From Streptomyces sp. A1277 (GTDB lineage Bacteria > Actinomycetota > Actinomycetes > Streptomycetales > Streptomycetaceae), in assembly GCF_004795015.1 (NCBI RefSeq), contig NZ_SSBI01000001.1, positions 124,001-188,000 on the forward strand: 64,000 bases of DNA, written 5' to 3'. The position numbers were made by a program, and so were the translations under genes. Positions within the stretch are counted from its first letter, which is position 1. Each line of letters starts with the position of its first letter. The notes below the pieces were generated by a model. The model did no database searches. It was not told where the DNA came from and saw nothing but the letters and a program-made list of their open reading frames with translations. Positions 1 to 7,943 of this stretch are shown one piece after another.

Positions 1-53
1 GTGAGGCCACGGCGGGGCTGGTCCGGGTGCGGGAGGCCGGTTAGCGTCGGTCC

Positions 54-1277
54 ATGGAACAGCCCAGCGCGCCCCGCGCCCCGTTCGACCCCTGGTCGGC
101 GGCGTTCGTCGCCGATCCGTACCCCGCCTACGCCGAGCTGCGGGCCACCGGCCGGGCGCACTACTTCGAGCCCACCGACCAGTGGCTCGTCCCGCACTAC
201 GCCGACGTGTCGGCGCTGCTGCGCGACCGGCGGCTGGGGCGGACGTACCTGCACCGGTTCACCCACGAGGAGTTCGGCAGGACGCCGCCGCCCCCGGAGC
301 ACGAGCCGTTCGAGACGCTCAACGGGCAGGGGCTGCTGGACCTCGAACCGCCGGACCACACCCGCATCCGGCGCCTGGTCTCCAAGGCGTTCACCCCGCG
401 CACCGTCGAACAGCTCGTCCCGACCGTCCGCCGGCTGGCCGCCGGGCTCGTGGACGACTTCGTCGAGCGGGGCGGGGGCGACCTGCTCGCGGCCGTCGCC
501 GAGCCGCTGCCCGTCGCCGTGATCGCCGAGATGCTCGGCATCCCGGAGTCCGACCGGGCGCCGCTGCGGCCCTGGTCGGCCGCGATCTGCGGGATGTTCG
601 AGCTCAACCCCTCCGAGGAGACCGCCCGCGCCGCCGTCCGCGCCTGCCTGGAGTTCTCCGCGTATCTGCGCGAGCTGATCGCGGAGCGGCGCACCAACCC
701 GGGCCCGGACCTGATCTCCGCCCTGGTCGCCGCCCACGACGAGGGCGAGCGGCTGACCGAGCAGGAGATGGTCTCCACCTGCGTCCTCCTGCTGAACGCC
801 GGGCACGAGGCGACCGTCAACACCACGGCCAACGGCTGGTGGACGCTGCTGCGCCACCCCGAGCAGCTGGCCGCTCTGCGCGCCGACCACGGGCTGCTGC
901 CCACTGCGGTGGAGGAGCTGATGCGCTACGACACCCCGCTCCAGATGTTCGAGCGCTGGGTCCTGGACGACATCGAGATCGACGGCACGGTCATTCCACG
1001 CGGCTCCGAGGTGGCCCTGCTCTTCGGCTCCGCCAACCGCGACCCGGCCCGCTTCACGGACCCGGACATGCTGGACCTCGCCCGCCGCGAGAATCCGCAC
1101 ATCACCTTCGGCGCGGGCATCCACTTCTGCCTCGGCGCCCCGCTGGCCCGCGTCGAACTCGCCGCCTCCTTCGGCGAGCTGCTGCGCAAGGCGCCCGGCC
1201 TGCGACTGGCCGCGGAACCGGAGTGGAACCCGGGCTACGTCATCCGGGGTGTGAAGGAGCTGCGGGTGGAGGTGTGA
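54..1277 (+). CDS. Cytochrome P450 monooxygenase
   Basis: Cytosolic heme-thiolate monooxygenase of 407 residues, the usual size for a bacterial P450. All landmarks are visible: the I-helix oxygen-activation motif AGHEAT at residues 249-254, the K-helix ExxR at E288-R291, and the heme-ligand loop FGAGIHFCLG at 352-361 with Cys359 as axial ligand. The ATG at 54 gives a normal N-terminus with no membrane anchor, as expected for a soluble bacterial enzyme. It faces the next gene convergently, 12 bases away, with no ferredoxin or ferredoxin reductase beside it, so redox partners must come from elsewhere. The substrate and CYP subfamily cannot be read from the sequence. Confidence 0.95.
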   Translation: MEQPSAPRAPFDPWSAAFVADPYPAYAELRATGRAHYFEPTDQWLVPHYADVSALLRDRRLGRTYLHRFTHEEFGRTPPPPEHEPFETLNGQGLLDLEPPDHTRIRRLVSKAFTPRTVEQLVPTVRRLAAGLVDDFVERGGGDLLAAVAEPLPVAVIAEMLGIPESDRAPLRPWSAAICGMFELNPSEETARAAVRACLEFSAYLRELIAERRTNPGPDLISALVAAHDEGERLTEQEMVSTCVLLLNAGHEATVNTTANGWWTLLRHPEQLAALRADHGLLPTAVEELMRYDTPLQMFERWVLDDIEIDGTVIPRGSEVALLFGSANRDPARFTDPDMLDLARRENPHITFGAGIHFCLGAPLARVELAASFGELLRKAPGLRLAAEPEWNPGYVIRGVKELRVEV

Positions 1278-1289
1278 GGGGGGTACTCG

Positions 1290-3179
1290 TTACGTCGCGA
1301 CGGGCCCCAGGCCGAAGCGTGTGTCCAGGTCCTGCGCGTCGGCCGGGGCGATGTCCTCGTAGACGTTCTGCGGCCAGTACGGGCAGCCGTCGATCCATGC
1401 GACGGCCAGCGGCAGCCCGTCGAGCCAGCCGCGCAGCTCCACCGTGCCGGTGGGCGCGGGCAGCCCCGCCCAGGGATCCTTCACCGGCCCCGGCGGCAGG
1501 AGCGGCAGCAGCCCCACCGGCCGCGCGCCGGCATCGGGCTCCCCGGCCTCCCCGGCGTCCACCGACTCCCCGGCGTTCACCGACTCCCCGGCCGGGAAGA
1601 GCACGAGCGTCGGCCCGTCCTCCCTGCCGTCGTACAGAAGGGCGTACCGGTGGACCTGGGGCGCGGGTGCGGTCGCGGCGGCGGCCAGCATGCGGGCGTT
1701 CGGGATGCCCGCGGTGACCGCGCGCCAGAGCCTGAAGAGCCCGAAGGCGCCGAGGACCGCCCCCACCACCAGGGGCCCGGACGCGACCGTGCCGACGCCC
1801 GTGACCAGGGCCAGGACGACGACGCCGCCGGTGTACGACAGGGACCACAGGGCCGGCGCGATGCCGGTGGCGTTCCGCAGCGTGGGCACCCGCCACCAGG
1901 TCAGCGGCTCTCCCGGGTGCATCCGGTCCGGCACGGCAGGCTTCACCGGGGGCGCGGCTCGCAGCCGGGCCTGAAGCCCGGCCTCGGCGGCGTACGCCGC
2001 GTAGGACAGGGGCGCGGGCGGCTGTGGTGCGGCGGCCTCCAGGCTCGGGCCGGGTTCCGGCGCCCGCTCCTGGCGCGGGATCGTGAACGACGGGAGGGGC
2101 CGGTTCCGCAGCCGCCGGCCCCGTACGATCCGGATCGCTCCGCCCACCAGGCCGACCGCGATGAGCGCCAGTCCGCTCAGCCCCACGACGTCCGTGGTGG
2201 ACACGGCCGCGGTGCCGCGCAGGTTCTCGTCGTACAGATCGCCCTTGAACGGCGGGTACGAGACGACGAAGCCGGTGTCCCAGCCCTTGAGCAGGCCCGT
2301 GTTCCCGTGACAGTGGAAGGGGCCGGTGCGGGTGCGGCCGTCGAAGGGGTCGGTCCAGCGCACCTCGCAGCGGCCGTCGGCGCGCTCACTGATGACCGTC
2401 AGGTCGACCTGCGGGTCGTTCTCGGCGGCCGCGATCCAGACGGTGGCGAGGGCCGCCAGGAGCAAGCCCATGAGCAGCAGCCAGCGGAAGGTGCCCCGCC
2501 ACCACGGCCGCCGGCGCAAGGTCTCCGTCGGCGGGGCGGGGTCGAAGGGGACGGGTTCCTGCCCCCGAGCGGACTGCGGCTGCGGCAGGGCGGGGCGTGT
2601 CAGCAGGGTTTTGACCTGCGGCCGGGCCGCGATCGAACGGGCCCGTCGACCGCGGACCGGCCTGGCCCAGATCAGTTGCGTGCCGTCCGGCGGCGCCAGC
2701 ACCCCGCCGGTGCGTGGATCGCCGCACCACCACAGCACCGAGCCGGGGCGGTCCAGCAGGTCCGCGCGCCACCGGGTGGCCCACGGCGTCAGCGCGAGCA
2801 GCTCGTCAGGTCCCGGCCCGCCCAGCACCACGGCGGCACCACGCGCGCCGGACTGGAGGAGGACCGATGTGTGGGCCGTCCACGGCCGGGCCGCCAGGGT
2901 CCTGCGCATGCGGCGGGCCTGCAGCGGCACGACGGCCCCGACGAGCAGCAACAGCACGCCGATCGTGCCGAGCTGCGGTACGAAGGACCGGAGGAACCTG
3001 TCGGCGAACACGGCGATGAGCACCGCGGCGGCCACGGCCGCCGCTCCTGCCGCGCACCACCGCCAGGCCGATGCCCGGTAGCGGTCCAGTCCCTCCGCCG
3101 TACCCGGCAGATCGAGCGCGACCGCCCCCGCGGCCGTTGCCGGTCTGCCACTGCCGTCCGATATGCTGGTGTCCGACAT
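1290..3179 (-). CDS. Large multi-pass membrane protein, function unknown
   Basis: I do not recognise a characterised family. The 629 residues have about six hydrophobic segments: a pair near residues 45-90, one near 230-250, one near 335-355 and a pair near 455-490. Between them lie soluble stretches, including a segment rich in Cys and Asp around DGRCEVRWTDPFDGRTRTG (about residue 270) that looks extracytoplasmic. The C-terminal part is rich in Pro, Ala and Gly. An AAAGGGG stretch lies upstream of the ATG at 3179. The gene is convergent with the P450 and reads the same way as the kinase-like gene behind it. A conserved actinobacterial membrane protein is the safest description. Confidence 0.75.
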   Translation of the reverse strand: MSDTSISDGSGRPATAAGAVALDLPGTAEGLDRYRASAWRWCAAGAAAVAAAVLIAVFADRFLRSFVPQLGTIGVLLLLVGAVVPLQARRMRRTLAARPWTAHTSVLLQSGARGAAVVLGGPGPDELLALTPWATRWRADLLDRPGSVLWWCGDPRTGGVLAPPDGTQLIWARPVRGRRARSIAARPQVKTLLTRPALPQPQSARGQEPVPFDPAPPTETLRRRPWWRGTFRWLLLMGLLLAALATVWIAAAENDPQVDLTVISERADGRCEVRWTDPFDGRTRTGPFHCHGNTGLLKGWDTGFVVSYPPFKGDLYDENLRGTAAVSTTDVVGLSGLALIAVGLVGGAIRIVRGRRLRNRPLPSFTIPRQERAPEPGPSLEAAAPQPPAPLSYAAYAAEAGLQARLRAAPPVKPAVPDRMHPGEPLTWWRVPTLRNATGIAPALWSLSYTGGVVVLALVTGVGTVASGPLVVGAVLGAFGLFRLWRAVTAGIPNARMLAAAATAPAPQVHRYALLYDGREDGPTLVLFPAGESVNAGESVDAGEAGEPDAGARPVGLLPLLPPGPVKDPWAGLPAPTGTVELRGWLDGLPLAVAWIDGCPYWPQNVYEDIAPADAQDLDTRFGLGPVAT

Positions 3180-3313
3180 GCCCGCCCCTTTGGCCTCTGA
3201 ATGAACCGGTTCTCCGCGTCGCCGGCCTCCTCGCGGGCGCGGCCCTGTGCCTCGTACCGCTTGACGAGCGCTCCGGGGCGGCGCCCCACCCCGCCCCCGG
3301 CGCAGAGCGGAGG

Positions 3314-4177
3314 CTATCCCTCCGCCGGTAGTGCCGGAAGAATCAGCCCCCAGGCCCCCGCACGCACCGTCCAGGTCCGCGTCCGCACCGGCCCGCCGAC
3401 CTGTATGTCCGCCCGGTAGCGGAAGTCCGCCCCCGAGACCGTCACCGCCTTGGCCTCCGTGGTGACCGGGGCGGTGTCAGGCGCGTCGATCGTCACCTCG
3501 GCCACGCCGTCGTCACCGCACCCGGAGGTCACCGTCACCGAGGCGACCGGGCGGTCCAGGTCGTTCAGCACGACACCGTCGGCCTCCACGCGCAGCCGGT
3601 GCGTCGGGGGAGTGGCGGGCGGTTCCGGGGGCGCGGGGCGCACCAGGGTGCGGACCAGGGAACGGCAGCTGTCCCAGACCGCCGTGACGCCCGTGCGGCC
3701 GGTGCCCGCGCCCGGGGCGCCGTTCAGGGCCGGGATGCGCAGCGCCCCCAGGACCACGCCGTCGCTGTCGTCGACGAGCAGGTCCAGCCGGCGTACCGAC
3801 CCGTCCAGCGCCGTGCGCGCCGCCGCGACCGCGTCCGTCGGCACGCCGAGCGAGTGCGCGAGTTCCAGGGCGGCCGACGTGCCGACCGGTACCAGCGAGA
3901 GCGCGCTCATGGCCGGTTCCCGCTCCCGGTGCAGCAGGGACACCGCGCGCCGCAGCGCGCGGTCGTCGCCGATCACCACCGGCCGCCGGCCGCCCCGCCG
4001 GGACAGGGCCCGGGCGAATTCCCCGGGGCTGTCCGGGAGGCAGATCTTGGCGTGCGAGCCGGCGCTCAGGACGTCCTTGGCGATGCGGACGGACTCGCCG
4101 TCCGTCCGGCGGGCGACCGGATCGATCACCACCAGCAGATGGGGCGCACCGTTACCGGGGGGCTGGGCAGCCGACAC
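3314..4177 (-). CDS. Diacylglycerol kinase catalytic-domain protein
   Basis: The N-terminal third resembles the lipid kinase (DAGK_cat) fold: a hydrophobic strand LLVVIDPVARRT, a segment with RPVVIGDDRALRRAVS in place of the usual GGDGT loop, then SLVPVGTSAALELAHSLGVP, which matches the GTxNxxARxLGxP loop. GGDGT is altered to GDD, so kinase activity is uncertain. I chose the GTG at 4177 over the ATG at 4210 because GAGGAAGGA lies five bases before it, giving 287 residues. It is divergent from purA with a gap of about 186 bases. A role in phospholipid or lipid-messenger phosphorylation is inferred from the fold only. Confidence 0.75.
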   Translation of the reverse strand: MSAAQPPGNGAPHLLVVIDPVARRTDGESVRIAKDVLSAGSHAKICLPDSPGEFARALSRRGGRRPVVIGDDRALRRAVSLLHREREPAMSALSLVPVGTSAALELAHSLGVPTDAVAAARTALDGSVRRLDLLVDDSDGVVLGALRIPALNGAPGAGTGRTGVTAVWDSCRSLVRTLVRPAPPEPPATPPTHRLRVEADGVVLNDLDRPVASVTVTSGCGDDGVAEVTIDAPDTAPVTTEAKAVTVSGADFRYRADIQVGGPVRTRTWTVRAGAWGLILPALPAEG

Positions 4178-4211
4178 CTCGGTCCTTCCTCGGGTAGCAT
4201 CTTGGTGCAAG

Positions 4212-4239
4212 AGCCCCTTGCGCTATTGCGCCAGGGGCT
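4212..4239. other. Imperfect hairpin in the purA upstream region
   Basis: A 12-base inverted repeat (AGCCCCTTGCGC / GCGCCAGGGGCT, one mismatch, 4-base loop) lies between the divergent kinase-like gene and purA, about 125 bases before the purA start. It could be a leader structure of purA or a terminator. The sequence alone does not decide. Confidence 0.4.
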
Positions 4240-4363
4240 TCGTCTATTCCGGGGCACCCGGTTCGACGGTTCAGGCTGTGCCGTACAACGTCGTACGGCA
4301 TGTACGGCGTTTTGGTACGCCCCCTGACCTTGGACATGCCCCGCCCGGAAGGGGTGTACGCCT

Positions 4364-5647
4364 GTGCCCGCACTTGTGCTGCTCGGTGCTCAGTGGGGTG
4401 ACGAGGGCAAGGGAAAGGCCACCGACCTCCTCGGTGGATCCGTGGACTACGTGGTGCGCTACCAAGGCGGCAACAACGCCGGTCACACGGTCGTCGTCGG
4501 CGACCAGAAGTACGCACTGCATCTCCTCCCCTCCGGAATCCTTTCACCGGGATGTACCCCGGTCATCGGTAACGGTGTCGTCGTCGACCCGGCGGTCCTG
4601 CTCTCCGAGCTGAGTGGGCTGAACGACCGCGGCGTGGACACGTCGAAGCTGCTGATCAGCGGCAACGCCCATTTGATCACCCCGTACAACGTCACCGTCG
4701 ACAAGGTGACGGAACGGTTCCTCGGGAAGCGCAAGATCGGCACGACCGGGCGCGGCATCGGCCCGACGTACGCCGACAAGATCAACCGGGTCGGCATCCG
4801 CGTCCAGGACCTCTACGACGAGTCGATCCTGGAGCAGAAGGTCGAGGCGGCCCTGGAGCAGAAGAACCAGCTTCTGGCCAAGGTCTTCAACCGGCGCGCC
4901 ATCGAGGCCGGCAAGGTCGTCGAGGACATGCTCCAGTACGCGGAGCAGATCAAGCCCTACGTCACCGACACGACGCTCGTCCTGAACAACGCCATCGACG
5001 CGGGCAAGGTCGTCCTCTTCGAGGGCGGTCAGGGCACGCTGCTCGACGTCGACCACGGCACGTACCCCTTCGTCACCTCCTCGAACCCGACCGCGGGCGG
5101 CGCCTGCACCGGTTCCGGCGTGGGTCCGACCAAGATCAGCCGGGTCATCGGCATCCTCAAGGCGTACACGACGCGCGTCGGCGCCGGCCCGTTCCCGACG
5201 GAGCTGCTGGACGAGGACGGCGAGGCGCTGCGCCGGATCGGCGGCGAGCGCGGTGTCACCACCGGCCGCGACCGCCGCTGCGGCTGGTTCGACGCGGTCA
5301 TCGCGCGGTACGCGACCCGGGTCAACGGCCTCACCGACTTCTTCCTCACCAAGCTGGACGTGCTGACCGGCTGGGAGCAGATCCCGGTGTGCGTGGCGTA
5401 CGAGATCGACGGCAAGCGCGTCGAGGAGCTTCCGTACAGCCAGACCGACTTCCACCACGCGAAGCCGGTCTACGAGATGCTCCCGGGCTGGTCCGAGGAC
5501 ATCACCAAGGCGAAGACCTTCGCCGACCTGCCGAAGAACGCGCAGGCGTACGTGAAGGCGCTGGAGGAGATGTCCGGCGCCCCGATCTCCGCGATCGGCG
5601 TCGGCCCCGGCCGTACCGAGACCATCGAGATCAACTCGTTCCTGTAG
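4364..5647 (+). CDS. purA: Adenylosuccinate synthetase
   Basis: Catalyses the GTP-dependent joining of IMP and aspartate to adenylosuccinate, the first committed step to AMP. The 427 residues match the family length. The N-terminal P-loop-like motif [16 protein letters not shown] holds the catalytic Asp, and the family signatures [11 protein letters not shown] and [14 protein letters not shown] are intact, as is the C-terminal part ending [10 protein letters not shown]. The GTG start at 4364 is preceded by GGAAGGGG at a normal spacing. It stands alone as a single gene followed by a strong hairpin. Confidence in family and activity is very high. Confidence 0.98.
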   Translation: MPALVLLGAQWGDEGKGKATDLLGGSVDYVVRYQGGNNAGHTVVVGDQKYALHLLPSGILSPGCTPVIGNGVVVDPAVLLSELSGLNDRGVDTSKLLISGNAHLITPYNVTVDKVTERFLGKRKIGTTGRGIGPTYADKINRVGIRVQDLYDESILEQKVEAALEQKNQLLAKVFNRRAIEAGKVVEDMLQYAEQIKPYVTDTTLVLNNAIDAGKVVLFEGGQGTLLDVDHGTYPFVTSSNPTAGGACTGSGVGPTKISRVIGILKAYTTRVGAGPFPTELLDEDGEALRRIGGERGVTTGRDRRCGWFDAVIARYATRVNGLTDFFLTKLDVLTGWEQIPVCVAYEIDGKRVEELPYSQTDFHHAKPVYEMLPGWSEDITKAKTFADLPKNAQAYVKALEEMSGAPISAIGVGPGRTETIEINSFL

Positions 5648-5662
5648 GCACACGGGCACGGA

Positions 5663-5697
5663 GGAGGGCCGGGGCGGAGGTCGCGCCCCGGCCCTCC
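5663..5697 (+). terminator. Rho-independent terminator after purA
   Basis: A 13-bp perfect GC-rich stem (5663-5675 with 5685-5697) begins 15 bases after the purA stop. It lacks a strong T-run, as is common in Streptomyces. Confidence 0.7.
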
Positions 5698-5718
5698 GGC
5701 ATGTCCGCCCACCGACGG

Positions 5719-5760
5719 CCGCTGCTGGTCTAGACCTTGACAGGTCCAGACCAGCAGCGG
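5719..5760 (+). promoter_or_regulatory. Chitinase-type operator palindrome overlapping the -35 box
   Basis: A 19-base inverted repeat with one mismatch (arms 5719-5737 and 5742-5760) has the core TGGTCTAGACCT / AGGTCCAGACCA. The centre of the palindrome reads TTGACA, a consensus -35 hexamer, so a protein bound here would block or assist RNA polymerase directly. Repeats of this 12-base type are known upstream of Streptomyces chitinase genes, and the core resembles the DasR site. A near-identical copy precedes the next chitinase. Control by chitin and N-acetylglucosamine is inferred. Confidence 0.8.
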
Positions 5761-5845
5761 TTGGGTGTCGGGATGCCCGGACGGCCCGCCCCCGCTGAGG
5801 TGTGCGGCGAGCCATGCCCCGTCCTCGTCGAAGGAGTGAGCAGCG

Positions 5846-6724
5846 CTGAACCGCATCAAGAGCGTCCTGACCGTACTGAGCGCCGTCATCGCGACGGCTG
5901 CCTTCCTGCCCGGCGCCGCCAGTGCCGCGCCGGCCGCCGATCCGGCTTCGTGCGCGCCCCTGTGGAACTCCTCGACCGCCTACTCGGCGGGCGGCATGGT
6001 CTCGCACCACGGCCGCAACTGGACGGCGAAGTGGTGGACGCAGAACGAGAACCCGGGCGCCACCACCGTCTGGGCCGACGCGGGTGCCTGTACCGGTGGG
6101 GTCTTTGACTTCGTCATCAGTGAGGCGGAGTTCAACGAGATCTTCCCCGATCGCGACCCCTTCTACACGTACCAGGGCCTGATCGACGCGTTGCACGCGT
6201 ATCCGCGGTTCGCGAACACCGGGACCGAGCAGACCAGGAGCCGGGAGGCGGCGGCGTTCCTGACGCACGCCGACTTCGAGTCGGTCGGTCTCCAGTACGT
6301 GAAGGAGATCAACGAGGCCAACTACTGGATCAAGTGCGACTACAGCCAGCCGTTCGGCTGCCCGGCCGGCCAGTCCGCGTACTACGGGCGCGGACCGATC
6401 ATGTTCAGCTGGAACTTCAACTACAAGGCGGCGGGGGACGCCCTCGGCCTCGATCTGCTCAACGACCCCTGGCTGGTGGAGCGCGACCCGTCGGTGGCCT
6501 GGCAGACCGCGCTCTGGTACTGGAACACCCAGAACGGCCCCGGGACCATGACCTCGCACGAGGCGATGGTCGGCGGTGCGGGCTTCGGCGAGACCATCCG
6601 CTCGCTCAACGGATCGCTGGAGTGCAACGGCGGCAACCCCACCTCGGTACAGGCGCGGGTGGCCGAGTACGAGCACATCACCGATGTCATCGGGGTCAAT
6701 CCGGGTTCTGGTCTCACCTGCTGA
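5846..6724 (+). CDS. Secreted GH19 family chitinase, divergent copy, CTG start
   Basis: Secreted protein of about 292 residues: signal peptide (LNRIKSVLTVLSAV... to ASA), a chitin-binding CBM5/12-like module (CAPLWNSSTAYSAGG to VWADAGAC), then a GH19 domain. An in-frame stop at 5837-5839 and the absence of any ATG or GTG before 5996 leave CTG at 5846 as the only start that keeps the signal peptide. AAGGAG lies nine bases before it. Both GH19 catalytic Glu are kept (E145, E154), but the normally invariant HETGG around the first is FESVG, and GRGPIQLS is GRGPIMFS. The linker present in the downstream paralogue is missing. Activity may be altered or weak. Confidence 0.88.
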   Translation: MNRIKSVLTVLSAVIATAAFLPGAASAAPAADPASCAPLWNSSTAYSAGGMVSHHGRNWTAKWWTQNENPGATTVWADAGACTGGVFDFVISEAEFNEIFPDRDPFYTYQGLIDALHAYPRFANTGTEQTRSREAAAFLTHADFESVGLQYVKEINEANYWIKCDYSQPFGCPAGQSAYYGRGPIMFSWNFNYKAAGDALGLDLLNDPWLVERDPSVAWQTALWYWNTQNGPGTMTSHEAMVGGAGFGETIRSLNGSLECNGGNPTSVQARVAEYEHITDVIGVNPGSGLTC

Positions 6725-6740
6725 CGCCATGTCGCCGACT

Positions 6741-6778
6741 CGGGGCCCGCGGTGATCCCGCAGCGTGGGCGGGCCCCG
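6741..6778 (+). terminator. Terminator after first chitinase
   Basis: A 10-bp GC stem (6741-6750 / 6769-6778) is followed by GAGGTTTTA, a short T-run. It separates the two chitinase transcription units, so the second must use its own promoter. Confidence 0.65.
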
Positions 6779-6804
6779 AGGTTTTACCTTCGGAAGCCCG
6801 CCAT

Positions 6805-6838
6805 TGTTGGTCTAGACCTTGACAGGTCCAGACCAACA
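6805..6838 (+). promoter_or_regulatory. Second chitinase operator palindrome with internal -35
   Basis: Arms 6805-6819 and 6824-6838 contain the same core as the element at 5719-5760 (TGGTCTAGACCT, TTGACA centre, AGGTCCAGACCA). It precedes the second chitinase at nearly the same distance, so the two genes probably share one regulator. The identity of that regulator is inferred. Confidence 0.8.
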
Positions 6839-6910
6839 GCGCTTGAGTGGCGGGAACCCCCCACAGCGGTGCACCGGGTCAGCGACGCACCGCGCCGAAG
6901 GAGTGTGCAG

Positions 6911-7807
6911 ATGTTCCGACGTGTCATGGGCCTGCTCGCCGCGCTGGGCGCGGTCGTCGCAGGGCTCGTCGTACTCCCCGCCACGACCGCATCGGCCGCC
7001 GACTGCGCGGCCGCCTGGAACTCCTCGTCCGTCTACACGGGCGGCGGCTCCGCCTCGTACAACGGGCACAACTGGACCGCCAAGTGGTGGACGCAGAACG
7101 AGAAGCCCGGCAGCTCCGACGTCTGGTCCGACAAGGGTGCCTGCGGCAGCGGCGGCGGCACGGACCCGGGCGGCCCCGGCTCCTCCTCCGGCTTCGTCGT
7201 CAGCGAGGCGCAGTTCAACCAGATGTTCCCCGGCCGCAGCTCCTTCTACACCTACAGCGGCCTGGTCGCCGCCCTTGACGCCTACCCGGGCTTCGCCAAC
7301 ACCGGCAGCGACACCGTCAAGAAGCAGGAGGCCGCGGCCTTCCTCGCCAACGTCAGTCACGAGACCGGCGGCCTCGTCTACATCGTCGAGCAGAACACCG
7401 CCAACTACCCGCACTACTGCGACAGCAGCCAGCCCTACGGCTGCCCGGCCGGCCAGGCCGCCTACTACGGGCGCGGCCCGATCCAGCTCAGCTGGAACTT
7501 CAACTACAAGGCCGCGGGCGACGCGCTCGGCATCGACCTGCTGGGCAACCCGTACCTGGTCGAGCAGAACGCCGCCGTGGCCTGGAAGACCGGCCTCTGG
7601 TACTGGAACACCCAGAACGGCCCCGGCACCATGACGGCCCACAACGCCATCGTGAACGGCGCCGGCTTCGGTGAGACGATCCGCTCCATCAACGGCTCGA
7701 TCGAGTGCAACGGCGGCAACCCCGCACAGGTCCAGAGCCGCATCGACAAGTACCAGGCGTTCACGCAGATCCTCGGCACCACGCCCGGCACCAACCTCAG
7801 CTGCTGA
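6911..7807 (+). CDS. Secreted GH19 family chitinase
   Basis: Extracellular endo-chitinase of 298 residues. It has a signal peptide ending TASA, a CBM5/12-type chitin-binding module (CAAAWNSSSVYTGG to DKGAC), a Gly/Ser/Pro linker (GGGTDPGGPGSSSG) and a full GH19 catalytic domain. The catalytic pair is E151 in HETGG and E160 in VEQN, and the substrate-cleft motif GRGPIQLSWNFNY is intact. ATG at 6911 has AAGGAG seven bases upstream. It is a tandem paralogue of the preceding gene, but this copy keeps all family-conserved cleft residues and is likely the main active enzyme. The domain order resembles Streptomyces ChiF/ChiG-type enzymes. Confidence 0.96.
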   Translation: MFRRVMGLLAALGAVVAGLVVLPATTASAADCAAAWNSSSVYTGGGSASYNGHNWTAKWWTQNEKPGSSDVWSDKGACGSGGGTDPGGPGSSSGFVVSEAQFNQMFPGRSSFYTYSGLVAALDAYPGFANTGSDTVKKQEAAAFLANVSHETGGLVYIVEQNTANYPHYCDSSQPYGCPAGQAAYYGRGPIQLSWNFNYKAAGDALGIDLLGNPYLVEQNAAVAWKTGLWYWNTQNGPGTMTAHNAIVNGAGFGETIRSINGSIECNGGNPAQVQSRIDKYQAFTQILGTTPGTNLSC

Positions 7808-7826
7808 CCGACGAATTCACACGTGT

Positions 7827-7864
7827 GGGGGACGCCCCCGGCCACTCGGCCGGAGGCGTCCCCC
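7827..7864 (+). terminator. Terminator after second chitinase
   Basis: A 17-bp stem with one mismatch (7827-7843 / 7848-7864) and a 4-base loop lies 20 bases after the stop codon. Confidence 0.75.
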
Positions 7865-7943
7865 GTCCCGTTGTCAGTGGTGGCCCCTAACGTCGAAGTC
7901 GTCGGGACCGCAGGCGGTCGGCGCACGAGGGAGAGGCACCACG

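Noticed and set aside
4544-6730. 728-codon open frame on the minus strand across purA and the first chitinase
   Set aside because: It lies opposite two certain genes and has the Arg/Ala/Gly/Val-rich composition typical of antisense shadows in GC-rich DNA; no motif seen.
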